This document shows, piece after piece, positions 12,691 through 23,467 of a stretch of DNA of 64,000 nucleotides. Within the stretch, counting starts at the first letter, position 1. Every line of letters starts with the position of its first letter. The translations under genes were made by a program, and so were the position numbers. This DNA comes from Botrytis cinerea B05.10 (lineage: Eukaryota; Ascomycota; Leotiomycetes; Helotiales; Sclerotiniaceae): contig NC_037319.1 in the NCBI RefSeq assembly GCF_000143535.2, positions 1,178,001-1,242,000 of the forward strand, in the 5' to 3' direction. The notes beneath the pieces are model-generated. The model did no database searches. It was not told the origin of the DNA and worked only from the letters and a program-made list of their open reading frames with translations.

Positions 12691-14667
12691 TTACGCTCGA
12701 TAAGGTTGAGCGACATATGAAGCGGCGGGAGTAGAGAAGCTATAGGGAACATAACCGTGAATTGAAGAAGTAGTGGTGACGGTCGAACTAGAACTACTGG
12801 TGGTCGAGTGTGAAGACGAACTCGAACTGCTAGTGGTTGAGTGTGATGATGACCTAGTTTTGCTAGTGACTGAAGATAAGCTGCTTGAGACGATAGATGT
12901 CTTCGCGCTGCTCGTTGGAGACACCAGCGCGCCGGTTGAAGATGCATGGCCACTGCCATTAATACTTCCAGTTGGTCTGAAGGAACCCGATGAGTGTGGA
13001 AACCCGGAGCTGCGAATGCTGCCTGACGGTTTGACACTACCGGATGGCTTGACACTACCGGATGGTTTGACACTACCGGATGGCTTGACACTACCGGATG
13101 GCTTGATACTGCCGGATGGTTTAAAGCTGCCTGATGGCAGTGCGAACCCTGTTCCCGTCTCGATATGGTGTACCCCAGTTCCAGTGCTAATAGTTGTGTT
13201 TAACCCGCCAGTAGGAAAGGGCGCTTTTGATGAGCCGGTCACACTAATGCCCAACTCAGAGTGCGATGATGTGGGTCGGACACTGCCGGATGGAAGTCCA
13301 TATGAGTAAGTGCCGTTACGAGAATATGGAAGGCCCGTGCCCCTAACCGTACCGGTTGAATATGCTGTTCCAGTCGGTGCATGGCTTGTGGTGGTAACCT
13401 TCTTGCCCTTGGCAGCAGATACGAATTCATCATATTGAGTTTTCGATTTAGGATTAATAGCGAACACCATGCCTGACTCACACTCATTCTTTTGACGACT
13501 AAGATAACATTAGTGAGAGTGTTGGAATACGTAACGGGCCGATACATACCTGAAGAAAAATAGTGGGTTCGTGGCGTTTGTAACGGGGAAGTCAACAAAT
13601 GTAGTCATGTTTTTAGCCAAAACGGGCTTGAATCCCGAATCATAGACACCATTCATAACGCAAGGAGCCGCAAAATCACAAGAAGTTATGGTGTGATTAG
13701 TTGGGTGGAAATTGAAGCGCACGGTATCTCCTTCCTCCGCATCAATGTATTGAGGTGAGAAATAGAGAGTTCCATTTTGGCCAATTGAGACGACGTGCGT
13801 TGGCTTTGTTGGTTTTCCGGTTCCAGTAGGCTTGTGTGAGATGCTGGTTCCTGTTCTAATACTACCTGTTGGATAGACAGGCTCGCTTCCATTTCCAAAT
13901 GAATATGGTGGTCCTGTAGGCTTACCAGTAGATGTCACTTTGCCGGTCTTGGTTCCGAGAAGGCTTTCCGAGTGTGTAGGTGGGAGACTGGGGGTGGAAG
14001 TAGCGCTGGCGATCTTGGTTATTGTCACTGTGCTGGCCTCACCGTAGACATCTACCGTGACGTCAACAGTGATGATCTGAACTACAATGATTTCTCCACC
14101 TGAACCATAAACGACCTCTGTGCACTCATAAGTTGTAGCACCAGTAGGACAGACTTGAACTGTTGAAACCCCTGATATCACGTTTACTTGTGTAACGGCT
14201 CCGGTAGCGCCGGCCGAGGGAAGGGGTGTGATCTGAGCTCCCAGAAGCGATCCTGTTCCACTTATAATAGGGGTAGAAGTCTTGAACACCTTCAAAGATG
14301 ATGATGTAGAAGTGGACCCTCCTCCAATAACCGTTCCTCCATTGTTAACTGTGATTGTTTGAGCAGGTGCTGTAATAGTCTGAACAGATGCTGTAACAGT
14401 TTGAGCAGGTGCTGTGATGGTAACTGGTGTAGCAGAAGATCCGCCTCCGAGTGTGACAGTGTGATATATTGTTGTACCAGATTTCTCTACTTCGCCATAA
14501 CCTCCACCTCCCCCAAGAGTAACAGTAGAAGTTACAAAGGAAGGTTCTGTGACAGTTATAGTAGTAGGTTGGTAGATTGTGGTTGTGACAGGAGAACAAT
14601 CGGCATCTGGAGATGCAGCCCCGATTCCAGAAAGGAGAGAAAGAACAGCTGCGCGCGAGAACTTCAT
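12691..14667 (-). CDS. Secreted Ser/Thr-rich protein with degenerate cupredoxin domain
   Basis: Exons are 14667..13550 and 13498..12691 (51-nt intron, GTATGT...CTAAT...TTAG), 641 aa. An N-terminal signal peptide (MKFSRAAVLSLLSGIGAASP) is followed by a long Thr/Val-rich region, then a cupredoxin-like domain at about 288-390 and a Ser/Thr-rich tail. The tail holds KPSGSV hexapeptide repeats. In phytocyanin-type sites the ligands are His, Cys, His and Met/Gln. Here His325 (NHTITSC) and Met383 (ESGMVFAINP) remain, but the joined exons read FFFSRQKNECESGM, placing Ser373 where Cys is expected and Glu378 where His is expected. Cys330/336/379 could still make the structural disulfide. A type-1 copper site is therefore unlikely. 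The tail lacks a hydrophobic GPI signal, so a secreted or wall-associated O-glycosylated protein is inferred. Confidence 0.88.
13018..13138 (-). repeat. 18-bp coding tandem repeat (KPSGSV/I)
   Basis: Six to seven copies of an 18-bp unit lie inside the second exon of the cupredoxin-like gene and encode KPSGSV or KPSGSI repeats. Copies differ mainly at third positions. The array is expected to vary in copy number between strains. Confidence 0.85.
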
Positions 14668-15573
14668 GATGGGTATATGAATAGAAAAACGTTACCAAAC
14701 CCCCCCAAAATTTAGGTAAGAAAAACTAACTGGTAAGGACCGTAAAGGGAAAACTTCCCAAAAGACAAGAGTGCAGAAAGAAAAAAAAAAGACTGGGCTG
14801 AACTTGGAGTTTCAAAAATGGCAGATATAGCCACTTATAGGAATAGAATTCAATGCCATCATGACGGAAAGACAGTGCCACAGTATGTGATTTTGGCTTT
14901 GAAAGTTACATGCTGCGCAAAAAAGCATGCCATGAATCTAGGGAGATTACATTCTGTGGGATCTTAAGGTAGCTATACTCTGTAGATTACTTCAACACAG
15001 GATCGCTAAAAACATTAATTTGCGACTTCGAATGACATGAATGTATTATTATTGGTAGAAATGCTACAGAGCTAGGTAGATTCCGTGAATCAGAGTTGCG
15101 CTGCCAAAGATGTGGAAATTTGCTCTTCAACCTTTGTTTTCAAGAGGATTTGGGATTTGAAGTAAAAAGAAAATTGTGTAGCATTGAAGGATTCAGAATT
15201 CTAATTTGAATGGGAAATAGTAAGCGTTGCTCAAAAATAACATCACGTCAGACACTCAGACATGATTACATCAAAAATAGAAGGATTATGCATAATTTTT
15301 GGTTCGTGAGTCATGGAATAGTTCAATTAAACCTACTCTCTTCCTTTAAAATCCATATCCACGTGAACTGCGATATTTTGGAGCATTCTGGATCTCTAAC
15401 AGAGAATAAAAACAAGTTGTACACTCCACGTACCTTAGCGATACATGTCATTGTCAGACCCAATCATCGATATAGGATGTTGGAGACGTGACATGTTTGA
15501 GATGAATGCCGAAAGATAATTGAGTCCAATGTCTTCAGTTGTCCTTTCATGTTAACTCAGCCTCACCTTTACT
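14668..15573. other. Intergenic region between the cupredoxin-like gene and MOCS1
   Basis: Contains the promoter of the cupredoxin-like gene, with purine- and A-rich stretches near 14700-14800, and the 3' flank of the MOCS1-type gene. No gene or structured repeat was seen. Confidence 0.45.
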
Positions 15574-17911
15574 CTATTTCTCACTATTGTGAACGCCCTC
15601 GACCCATGTGCCACTCTTCCCTCCCTCTTTCCTCACCACTCTCAGCCCTTCAACTCGCATCCCCTTATCAACAGCCTTACACATATCGTAAATTGTCAAT
15701 GCCGCGATTGAAGCGGCTGTAAGTGCCTCCATTTCCACGCCAGTTTTTCCATCGCATGACACAGTGGCCGTTACCTCCACGCTTCCAAATGCCTTACAGG
15801 GAACTGATTCTGCAGTAGATGAGGGCCATTTGTATCCGTCGCCTTGTCCTGTGCCAGACCATGGAATTGACGTACTTGGAGCGGGAGATGAAGGTGCTGT
15901 GTCCGATGCATCCTCGTGTGAGATTTGTAAATCAATGTTCACATGTGTAATTGCAATTGGATGACAGAGAGGTATCAAATCAGAGGTTCTCTTAGCAGCC
16001 ATGATTCCTGCGACGCGGGCAACTCCCAGCACATCGCCTTTCTTGGCTCGGTTGTCACGGATGAGTGGAATGGCTACTTTGTTGGAGAAATGAACACTGC
16101 AGACTGCAACAGCAGTTCTTTTAGTTGGCTGTTTGGAGGAGATGGAAACCATGTGGGCATCGCCAGATTGTGTAAGATGAGTAAGTTTGTGTGCCTGCGA
16201 GGGGGTCGAATCTGATGTATCATTCATTGAAGACTTCCCCATTTCACTGCCAATATTATTCATTTGGGCAGGGGTAGCTTTGCTGGAGTATAGACGTGCA
16301 TAATTAGAAGAAGGTATAAATGGTAGAAGGTGTAGAGGGACATTGTGGGATCGACTTGCTGGCCAACTTCCCATTTTTTGAAAGAGTGCGTTTGGACCAC
16401 GGTAGTATTTGTTGTCTGGATAGCATGTTAGTCTCAATGAGGGTTTATACTGCAGAAGCGCTGATTCTTACTTGCAGCGATATAAAATTTAAGATACTGA
16501 TTAAATACATGAGGGTATTGAATTGACGCCAATGCAAATAATTTCATGTCATCGTATGATTCGCACATATCTCCATGGAAAATGAAACCTACCCACCTAT
16601 CAAAATCATGGGTCTGTTTTTCATATTTTCCAATTCGCCCATGCCGGCGTGCTTTTCCTTTTTTCGACTCACGGCCATGCCAATAACTTCTAGCAATTCT
16701 CTCTCGTTAGAGGAACTTCCTAGAGGGCTATGGGCATCTCCGAGACCCTGCTTCCTGTCCATTTCTATTTGCTTTATTGCCTCGAAAGCTTGCTCATCGA
16801 TTGGCTGGTTGCCATTTGATTTTCTCAAGATATCCCTCAAGGATACTTCAGCATTGCCAAATAAGCATACCTTCAAGTTGCCATCACTTGTGATTCTTAA
16901 TCTGTTGCAAGTACCACAGAAATTGTGTGTCATGCTTGTGATAAACCCCATCTTTCCCACAAATCCAGGAATCTCGTAAGTCTTACTTGTGTCATTTTTG
17001 TGATCTGCTACTTTTCGAAGAGTTGGATACTTTTGCCGTATAATATCAAGCATTTCTTTGTAGCTTAGCATTTTGCCTTGGCTCCACTTGTTGCCATCAA
17101 ATGGCATATACTCGATAAATCTAACTTCGACGTCTTTGTCTCGGCCCATTTCGACGAATGGTACAATTTCTCTTTCATTGACCCCACGCATTACAACGCA
17201 ATTGATCTTGAGTTTTATACCAGCACCCAATTTGTTCATGTGTAGTATCCTATCTATACTTTTCATCACAGCTTCAAAACCCTTCCTTCGAGTCATAATC
17301 TGAAACTGCCATGGATCTAAAGTATCCAGACTTAAGTTGACTCCTGTTAGGCCGGCTTCCACCATGCTATCCAGCTTTCTTGCAAGGTTCAATCCATTTG
17401 TGGTAAGACAGAGCTCCCGCAGACCATGAGATCGCAAAGCTCCAATCTGTTGCATAAGAGGCAAAATATCGCGACGAACAGTCGGCTCACCACCAGTAAG
17501 ACGGATCTTCGAAACCCCTTGGGAAACAAATATAGATGATAGAAGTACGATTTCTGGTGTTGTAAGAAGATCTGGCTGTGGCGATTGCGGAACCCCCTCT
17601 TCTGGCATGCAGTATAAACATCGCAGATTGCATTTTTCGGTAATCGAAATTCGAAGATAATCGTGCTGTCTTTGGAAATTATCGGTAAGAAAGGAGGAAA
17701 AGGGTTTCGCATTTTTGAGTTCGTCCCTTCTGTTTGAAGACTTGCTCAATGATCGTTCAGTGTCCTCGCGCAGAGGCAAATCGTGCCGAGGGAGCTCTTG
17801 AACTGAGGAAGCAGCAGTGGATAGTGCTTTGTGTGTATTCCATGATTGCTGCAGGTTGAGCTTGCCACCTTTGAGCACACTCTCTCGGAAAGCTCTTCTC
17901 AAGGATAGCAT
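15574..17911 (-). CDS. cnxABC: MoaA-MoaC fusion, molybdenum cofactor biosynthesis (MOCS1/CnxABC)
   Basis: The N-terminal half is GTP 3',8-cyclase (MoaA, radical SAM); the C-terminal half is cyclic pyranopterin monophosphate synthase (MoaC). Together they make cPMP from GTP. MoaA shows the SAM-cluster cysteines C94, C98, C101 ([15 protein letters not shown]) and the second-cluster cysteines C332, C335, C349 ([19 protein letters not shown]). MoaC shows [33 protein letters not shown] and [13 protein letters not shown]. The best fusion has exons 17911..16597 and 16415..15574 (718 aa), with a GTGGGT donor and a CTAAC...TATCCAG acceptor. If this 181-nt intron stays in, MoaA ends in MILIGG and a stop at 16589. 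The N-terminus ([16 protein letters not shown]) is mitochondrial-like; an upstream TTG frame start was rejected. A weaker GTAGGT donor 4 nt downstream is an alternative. Confidence 0.92.
16416..16596 (-). other. Alternative-splice intron between MoaA and MoaC modules
   Basis: This 181-nt segment begins with GTGGGT, which overlaps the GGT-GGG-TAG codons ending the MoaA frame in Gly-Gly-stop. Splicing to the CAG at 16416 restores phase and joins MoaC. Not splicing gives free MoaA with the double-glycine tail. The phase match is seen in the sequence; isoform use is inference. Confidence 0.65.
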
Positions 17912-18423
17912 CTTGGAAGGAAGGAGACGCTCTATCAATTAAAGATATTCTGGAAGGAATGAGATGGTATATTCAATCAAAGATATCTCGGGGCTTTCAA
18001 TATCCGGTGGCACAGAACGGTTGGATGCTCTTCAATCATTTCGCTCATCCAGTAACCTTATGCCTGTCTCCCTGAGTAGTGAGTAGTCTTGCTTCCTTAT
18101 CGTCGCAGTGACACATCATCTCAACTCACAGAGTTTGCAAAGATTTTAGTCTGTCAGAATAGTCGAGACTCGTGCGGATTTGTAAAGATGAATTGTAACT
18201 GGAGGGGCAGCGGCCATTTCCGTCCATTCTCCGAGCTGCCGCACGATAGCCTAGCTGACTCATCGAAAGCTTATCGTTATCGGGCCAGCTAGATAGTATT
18301 ATAGCACCGGTAAAGTAAAGCGTGCGGGGCATTGCACAAAGCTTGAGCGCATGCAGCAGGTAGTAGGTAGAAAGTTAGAAACCAAAAGTGCACAGTTTGG
18401 TTCTCACCTCCATTCAGTTCATA
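17912..18423. promoter_or_regulatory. Shared promoter region, MOCS1 and WRAP73
   Basis: The two genes diverge and their start codons are 512 bp apart, so promoter and both leaders must fit here. No specific transcription-factor site was identified with confidence. Confidence 0.5.
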
Positions 18424-20145
18424 ATGCGATTTTCTCGCCCTCTCAAATGTAAGTGTGAAGTTGCGTTACTTCCGTCCTGTAAGGCGTAGCATTAATACGA
18501 ATATATATCTTAGCATCAAATCAATCTCTTCCGAGTCCCAATGGAGCATATATTGCGACTATTCTGCCATCGACACTCCAACTCAGAGAAACGCGCTCCC
18601 TTGAAATAATACGCTCCATATCACTTCCACCTGAACTCGCAGCCTCAATAAACTCGTTTGTATGGTCGTGTTCTTCCAATCGTCTACTTGTAGCGTCTGC
18701 GGATGTCATACGCATATTTTCCCCAAGTGATGATCGCTTTTCAGCCAAAATTACAAGCCCGACTTCAGGAACTACGAAGACAACCTTTATTTCATTTGGA
18801 GGAAACGACGATGAAGTCTGTATCTTTTCGGATTTTGGTTTAAAGTTGACCGTTTTTAATCTGGCTACTTCGAAGTCAGTCGATATTACCTCTCCTAAGC
18901 TCTTTACTCCTGCTACTGCCGCAAAAGGATTCTCACACCGTCCGCGATCCGGAAACCTGGCTCTATTGACGAGAATTGGCGGCAAAGACGTGATTAGTAT
19001 ACACAAATCAGGAAGCTTGGAGGTCATAAGATCATGGCTACCAGAAACAATTGACGCTCAGGAGATAACTTGGAGCCCAGATGGAAAATGGATAACAATA
19101 TGCGAATCTGCCAGCCAAGGTCACAAATTACTGCTTTATACAGCCGATGGTCACTTGTATAAGGTTTGGAATGGCCCGACCCCGATTCTAGAGGAAGAAA
19201 AGGACATCGCTCTAGGGGCTGGAATTAAAATGACCGAGTGGAGCCCAACAGGAACACATATTGCTATTTCCGATTTTAGTCGAAGAGTTGTGCTGTTGGC
19301 TGCTCCAGCGTTCTCAGAATCTATGGTTTTATCCCACGTACCTTCTGTAAACCCTACAGATACGCTACACGTACGTGAACCTACCTCCAACCCCATGATA
19401 GCGAATCCTAACTTTTCAGGTTTGGAATGAACAAATTTTGCCATCTCCCAATGGAGGTTTCACCCGAGAATTCGTCCGAGGGAAACAGCCGACATTACCT
19501 CCAACAGCAGCTGCCATTCCAACTGCAGAGCCGAAGACTGGCACCAATATGGTGACTTTCGATATTTCTGGCACATTACTAGCAACTAAGGTTGAGGAAA
19601 TGCCATCGGCAGTTTGGGTTTGGGATGTTGGGTCTCGATCACTTAGAGCGCTGCTGATAATGCACGCTCCGGTAGCTAGGGTGACTTTTCATCCTAGTGT
19701 CAACGAACTTTTGATGATAAGATGTGAGGGCGAAGAAAACAAGGGCCGCCTCCAATTATGGGACCCATCTTGGGAGGCTCCAAGAATTGTTAATTTTGGA
19801 ATGCAAATGCCCGAAGGTAAAATCATTGGAAAGTCGATCACCAAATGGCTCAACGTAGCATCTGTATCTCCTTCTATTTTCTTTAGCGATTCGCAAGACT
19901 GCATTCTCTTATCATTGTCCAAGCTGGAGGATACCGAAATGGTCCCTTGGCATGATTCTGAGGCGAGAGGAGTCGATATTTACGGTCAGACACAAGAGTC
20001 GCCCTTGAATCTCGTTGAAGGCGATGGCAAGCGACATTCAAAACGTGTGAACGAGGATGACATCGCAGAAAGTGATAACATATACATGGATATGAGCGAT
20101 GGGAGCGAGGAGCTCGACGATACCTTTCACTTTCGCAAAACCTAA
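18424..20145 (+). CDS. WD40 protein, WRAP73/Wdr8 family
   Basis: Exons are 18424..18448, 18514..19370 and 19420..20145 (535 aa); introns are 65 and 49 nt with GTAAGT and GTACGT donors. The 25-nt first exon encodes MRFSRPLK and splices into SSNQSLPSPNGAYIATI, resembling the start of WRAP73 proteins. Degenerate WD blades are visible, for example EITWSPDGKWITICES, TEWSPTGTHIAISD, VTFDISGTLLATK and VWVWDVGSRSLRALLIMH, with RLQLWDPSWE further on. In animals and fission yeast this family works with SSX2IP/Msd1-type partners at the centrosome or spindle pole body to anchor microtubules; the same role here is inferred from family. The C-terminus is acidic (SDGSEELDDTFHF). Confidence 0.9.
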
Positions 20146-21719
20146 CACCCACGAGCCGAGGAGAGCGGTTTGATTGACATGCCATGCGATTTCCCAGAGG
20201 AGTATTCCCTGCTTATGTTGAGGGGCCCCTGACCCCACAACTGTGTGGTGGGAAATGCAAGAATCGAAGATTTCGATGGGCTTTGTACGATTCTCTCTAC
20301 ATGTGCATTCAAAGACAGTGAGTGGCCCACGTTTGCCTGACTTATGATATGATTTCTGAGCTTTCCGCATGTGGCTCGTTGACCATGATTTTGTGCCCTT
20401 TGTTCGAGGGCTGTTGTGCTACTCCATCATTAATCAATCTGTGGACGCGAGAAACCAAAAAGAAGCCCGAGAAATCTTAATCTGAATAAATGTATTGCCT
20501 GCATTCTCCTATCTGCCCACCAAACCCCATGGTCTACTCCACAGTGCGGCGAAGCAGGTGACGAGTCTAGAATACGAATCAAACCTCCCCAAAGCTTTCG
20601 CGTTCATATACGAGAAAGCTATTGGTTGTAATCATCAGCACAACATAGCCTTGGTCTGCCCAATATGCAAAACAACACGATGCTAAACCTAAACCAGTAA
20701 GCCTTTCCGGGGGTTCAGACACTGCCCATGGATATCTGGATGTGTGGAAGATTGGAAGTGTGGAAGTCTTTTCCACATTTTCCATAATGATTCTGGAAAG
20801 TGGCTCGCTCCCCAATGGATCTAGAGTGGAGATTATGTAACAAGTTAATCCTTGGGTGGGGGATTTTGTTCATCCAACATCCACACACGATCTTCAAAAA
20901 GAAGGAATCCACAATAATTATCTTCGGGCCAACAACAATATTGGAACCACAATGCACATGGGATAACAGATAGAAAACGATCTTCACCCACTCGCTCATT
21001 CGTCCATTCGTTCAATCAAAAACAACCGTTAATTAATCGGTCTGTTGTCAACCGTCCAAGAGAGACACGATATGAAATACATCATGCCATCATACATCAT
21101 ACATCATACATCTGCCATCTGTCATTCTCCGTACACCATTGCCAATGATTTGTCCTCGTTTCTTTCCATATGGAGACCACACTTGCAAACGTCCAAATGC
21201 ATCCACGCAGACAAACGCCAACCTCTGCGCCTGCTCCTGCTCCTGCTCCTACTCCTGCCCCCTGTTCTCCTGTCCCTTTATATCTACCTCCCTAGACCTA
21301 GGTATGCTTTCCAACTACTGCGTCCATACATGCTCGGGACCTTGGGGGGCACACCCACAGCGCTAATAGCCAAGTAAATAAATAACTTGGCTGAGCCCGT
21401 CCTTGTGTTGCCCCATTCAAGCTACCGCTCCACGAAAGTTGAATCCAAGATTGTGTAGAAACCCTGCTCGAACCCCTGAAAGGACCCTTCAGACCGGGTT
21501 TTAGACTTTTGATGGGGACGCGGTACAACTTCCATATCTTTTCAAACATTATTGTCCATGGCATTGGTCCAAGTGCTGGCTCCAAATTCACTTCTCTACT
21601 AGCTGTTCGCATATATCTCATATCTTCCCTCTCCTCCTCCTCGCTGTCCTCTTTCATCTTCTTCTCTCACTTTGCGCAAACTTGGATCCTCGATTGCATT
21701 TTGGATCTTCTCACCGAAC
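20146..21719. other. 1.6-kb intergenic region
   Basis: Lies between the WRAP73 3' end and the EBP start. It has small local repeats (CATACATCATACATC near 21085-21110, GCTCCT runs near 21230-21255) and a pyrimidine-rich tract at 21600-21665 that probably belongs to the EBP promoter or leader. No gene is supported. Confidence 0.45.
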
Positions 21720-22681
21720 ATGGCTTCTATAATGGAGAACGCTTCGATTGAATCTGCAGCTGCAGTTATCGTCAATCATCCCTATTACCCCCTCGAGATG
21801 GAGATAGCCAGCTATCTGGCGAATGAATGGACTGTACCTACTCTCCTGAGCATCTTCTTTGGTGCTTGTGCAGTATTGTTCTTATGTACTCGCACTTTCG
21901 TTGCGAGATCATATCCTCATCTGCCAAGCACCGAGAAAGCTGCGATATGGTGGTTGGTTCTATGTAAGTCTTTCCCATCAATGTTATTACACAGTTTCCT
22001 GACCTTTATTATAGCTGGCGCAATCCACCTCTTTTTCGAAGGTATGCAATAACGGGTCGATTTACAACAGAAAGTGGCTAATTGTAGCCTCCCAGGATAT
22101 TTTTCGCTTCATCATACCAAAATTATCAAGGACCAACAACTGTTGGGACAATTATGGAAGGAATACGCCCTTAGCGATAGTCGATATTTGACATCCGATC
22201 CTTTTGTCCTCTGCATGGAAACTGTAACAGCGGTAAGTCAATTGCAAGCTCACTACATTAGATAGCATACTTACGAGTTCCCTCTTACAGTTTTTATGGG
22301 GACCTATGTGCTTTACCGTTGCGGCATTTATCGCGACTCGTCATCCACTTCGACACCCCCTACAAATCATTGTAACTGTAGGACAAATCTATGGACTCGT
22401 TCTGTACTATGCGACTCACACTTTTGATTATTATCACAAAGAAGTCAATTATTCCAGACCAGAATTTCTGTACTTTTGGTTTTACTATTTCTTCATGAAT
22501 TTCCTCTGGATGATCTTTCCAGGCAGTAAGTCAAGCTTGTTCCGCGGAAAATTCCAGCGCTGATTGTTTCATTACAGTGCTCCTCGTCGATTCAGTACGT
22601 ACTATTGCGCGAACCTTCACAGAGCTCGACCAGGTCAAGAACACTCGAAAGGCCAAGGGGTTTGCAAAGAAAGGCCAATAA
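21720..22681 (+). CDS. EBP (emopamil-binding, EXPERA) family protein, possible sterol Delta8-Delta7 isomerase
   Basis: Five exons: 21720..21963, 22015..22041, 22096..22232, 22291..22525, 22578..22681 (248 aa), all phases consistent; exon 2 is only 27 nt. At least four hydrophobic segments are present, as in ER-membrane EBP proteins. Family signatures are clear: IHLFFEGYF (H86, E90), WKEYALSDSRY, METVTAFLWGP (E132) and FFMNFLWMIFPG (N206, W209). These correspond, as I recall, to the His/Glu/Glu/Asn/Trp active-site residues of mammalian EBP, so catalysis is plausible. Most fungi use the unrelated ERG2 protein for Delta8-Delta7 isomerisation in ergosterol synthesis, so this may be a second isomerase or a sterol-modifying or binding protein. 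The C-terminus ends with a basic stretch, VKNTRKAKGFAKKGQ. Confidence 0.9.
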
Positions 22682-23467
22682 ATGCTGGGAATTATGGCCG
22701 GAGGCGGATACAGGAGGCAAAATACAGATACGATACCCCATTTGTTATTAAAAGCGTGTCACCATCTACTTTTCAGAAGTATAGATTTCAGAAACTACCT
22801 ATAGATAGATGTATGTAAGACCGCAGAGGAACTCAACTCAAATGCAGGTTGAAGAAGAATGCATTGGCGAAAGGAGTCTAGGAATCTGGCTGCACATATA
22901 GATTTTCCAGAATGATATACTCATAACCATTCGAATTGATCCTCACCATATACTATACCTACGTCCTTGTGCTTTTATACCAAGTGCACTGTCGTTGGAT
23001 AGGGGATCGGGAGATCAATATTCCGATGGCAAGGCAGGAGGAAAGAGGAAAGAGCTAACTAACAAATTACTCATGTTAATCATGACGATCATGTTATTTC
23101 TCTCAAACATGAGAGGGTAATTTGTATACCCTAGCCACGCCATGTTTATCATTTGTGTCTTAGGATGACGTCTCAGCACTCCTATTGAAACACTGACATC
23201 TCTCACTCCAGCAGATCTTGCACCGACAATGATTATGGACTTTGTAAATACAATATTTTGATTACATTACAATTACACGACATATTTAGATTCCGAGTCG
23301 AGCAGTGCCTATTTTGATCCTCTAGAAACTCCACCTTTAACACGCAAGCCGTCCAACCCAAGCCCTCGAACCCAAGCCCTCGAACCCAAACGCCCTTAAC
23401 CAATACTTCAAGAAGTGTGCTTGGGTGTTCCAACAGCCAAAAGAAAACATTCAGTCTCCATCATCAC
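22682..23467. other. Intergenic region between convergent genes
   Basis: Holds two 3' flanks. A 17-bp imperfect direct repeat (core CCCAAGCCCTCGAA) occurs two to three times near 23348-23392. No gene is supported. Confidence 0.45.

Noticed and set aside
12773..13309. 178-codon plus-strand frame inside the cupredoxin-like gene
   Set aside because: It is the antisense shadow of the KPSGSV repeat and Ser-rich exon.
16475..16499. 25-nt microexon between MoaA and MoaC (between TCAG and GTAAGAATC)
   Set aside because: Good-looking splice signals, but no combination of flanking sites keeps the reading phase without a stop.
15574..20145. Molybdenum cofactor or nitrate-assimilation gene cluster
   Set aside because: Only the MOCS1 fusion belongs to this pathway; the neighbours are unrelated (cupredoxin-like protein, WRAP73).
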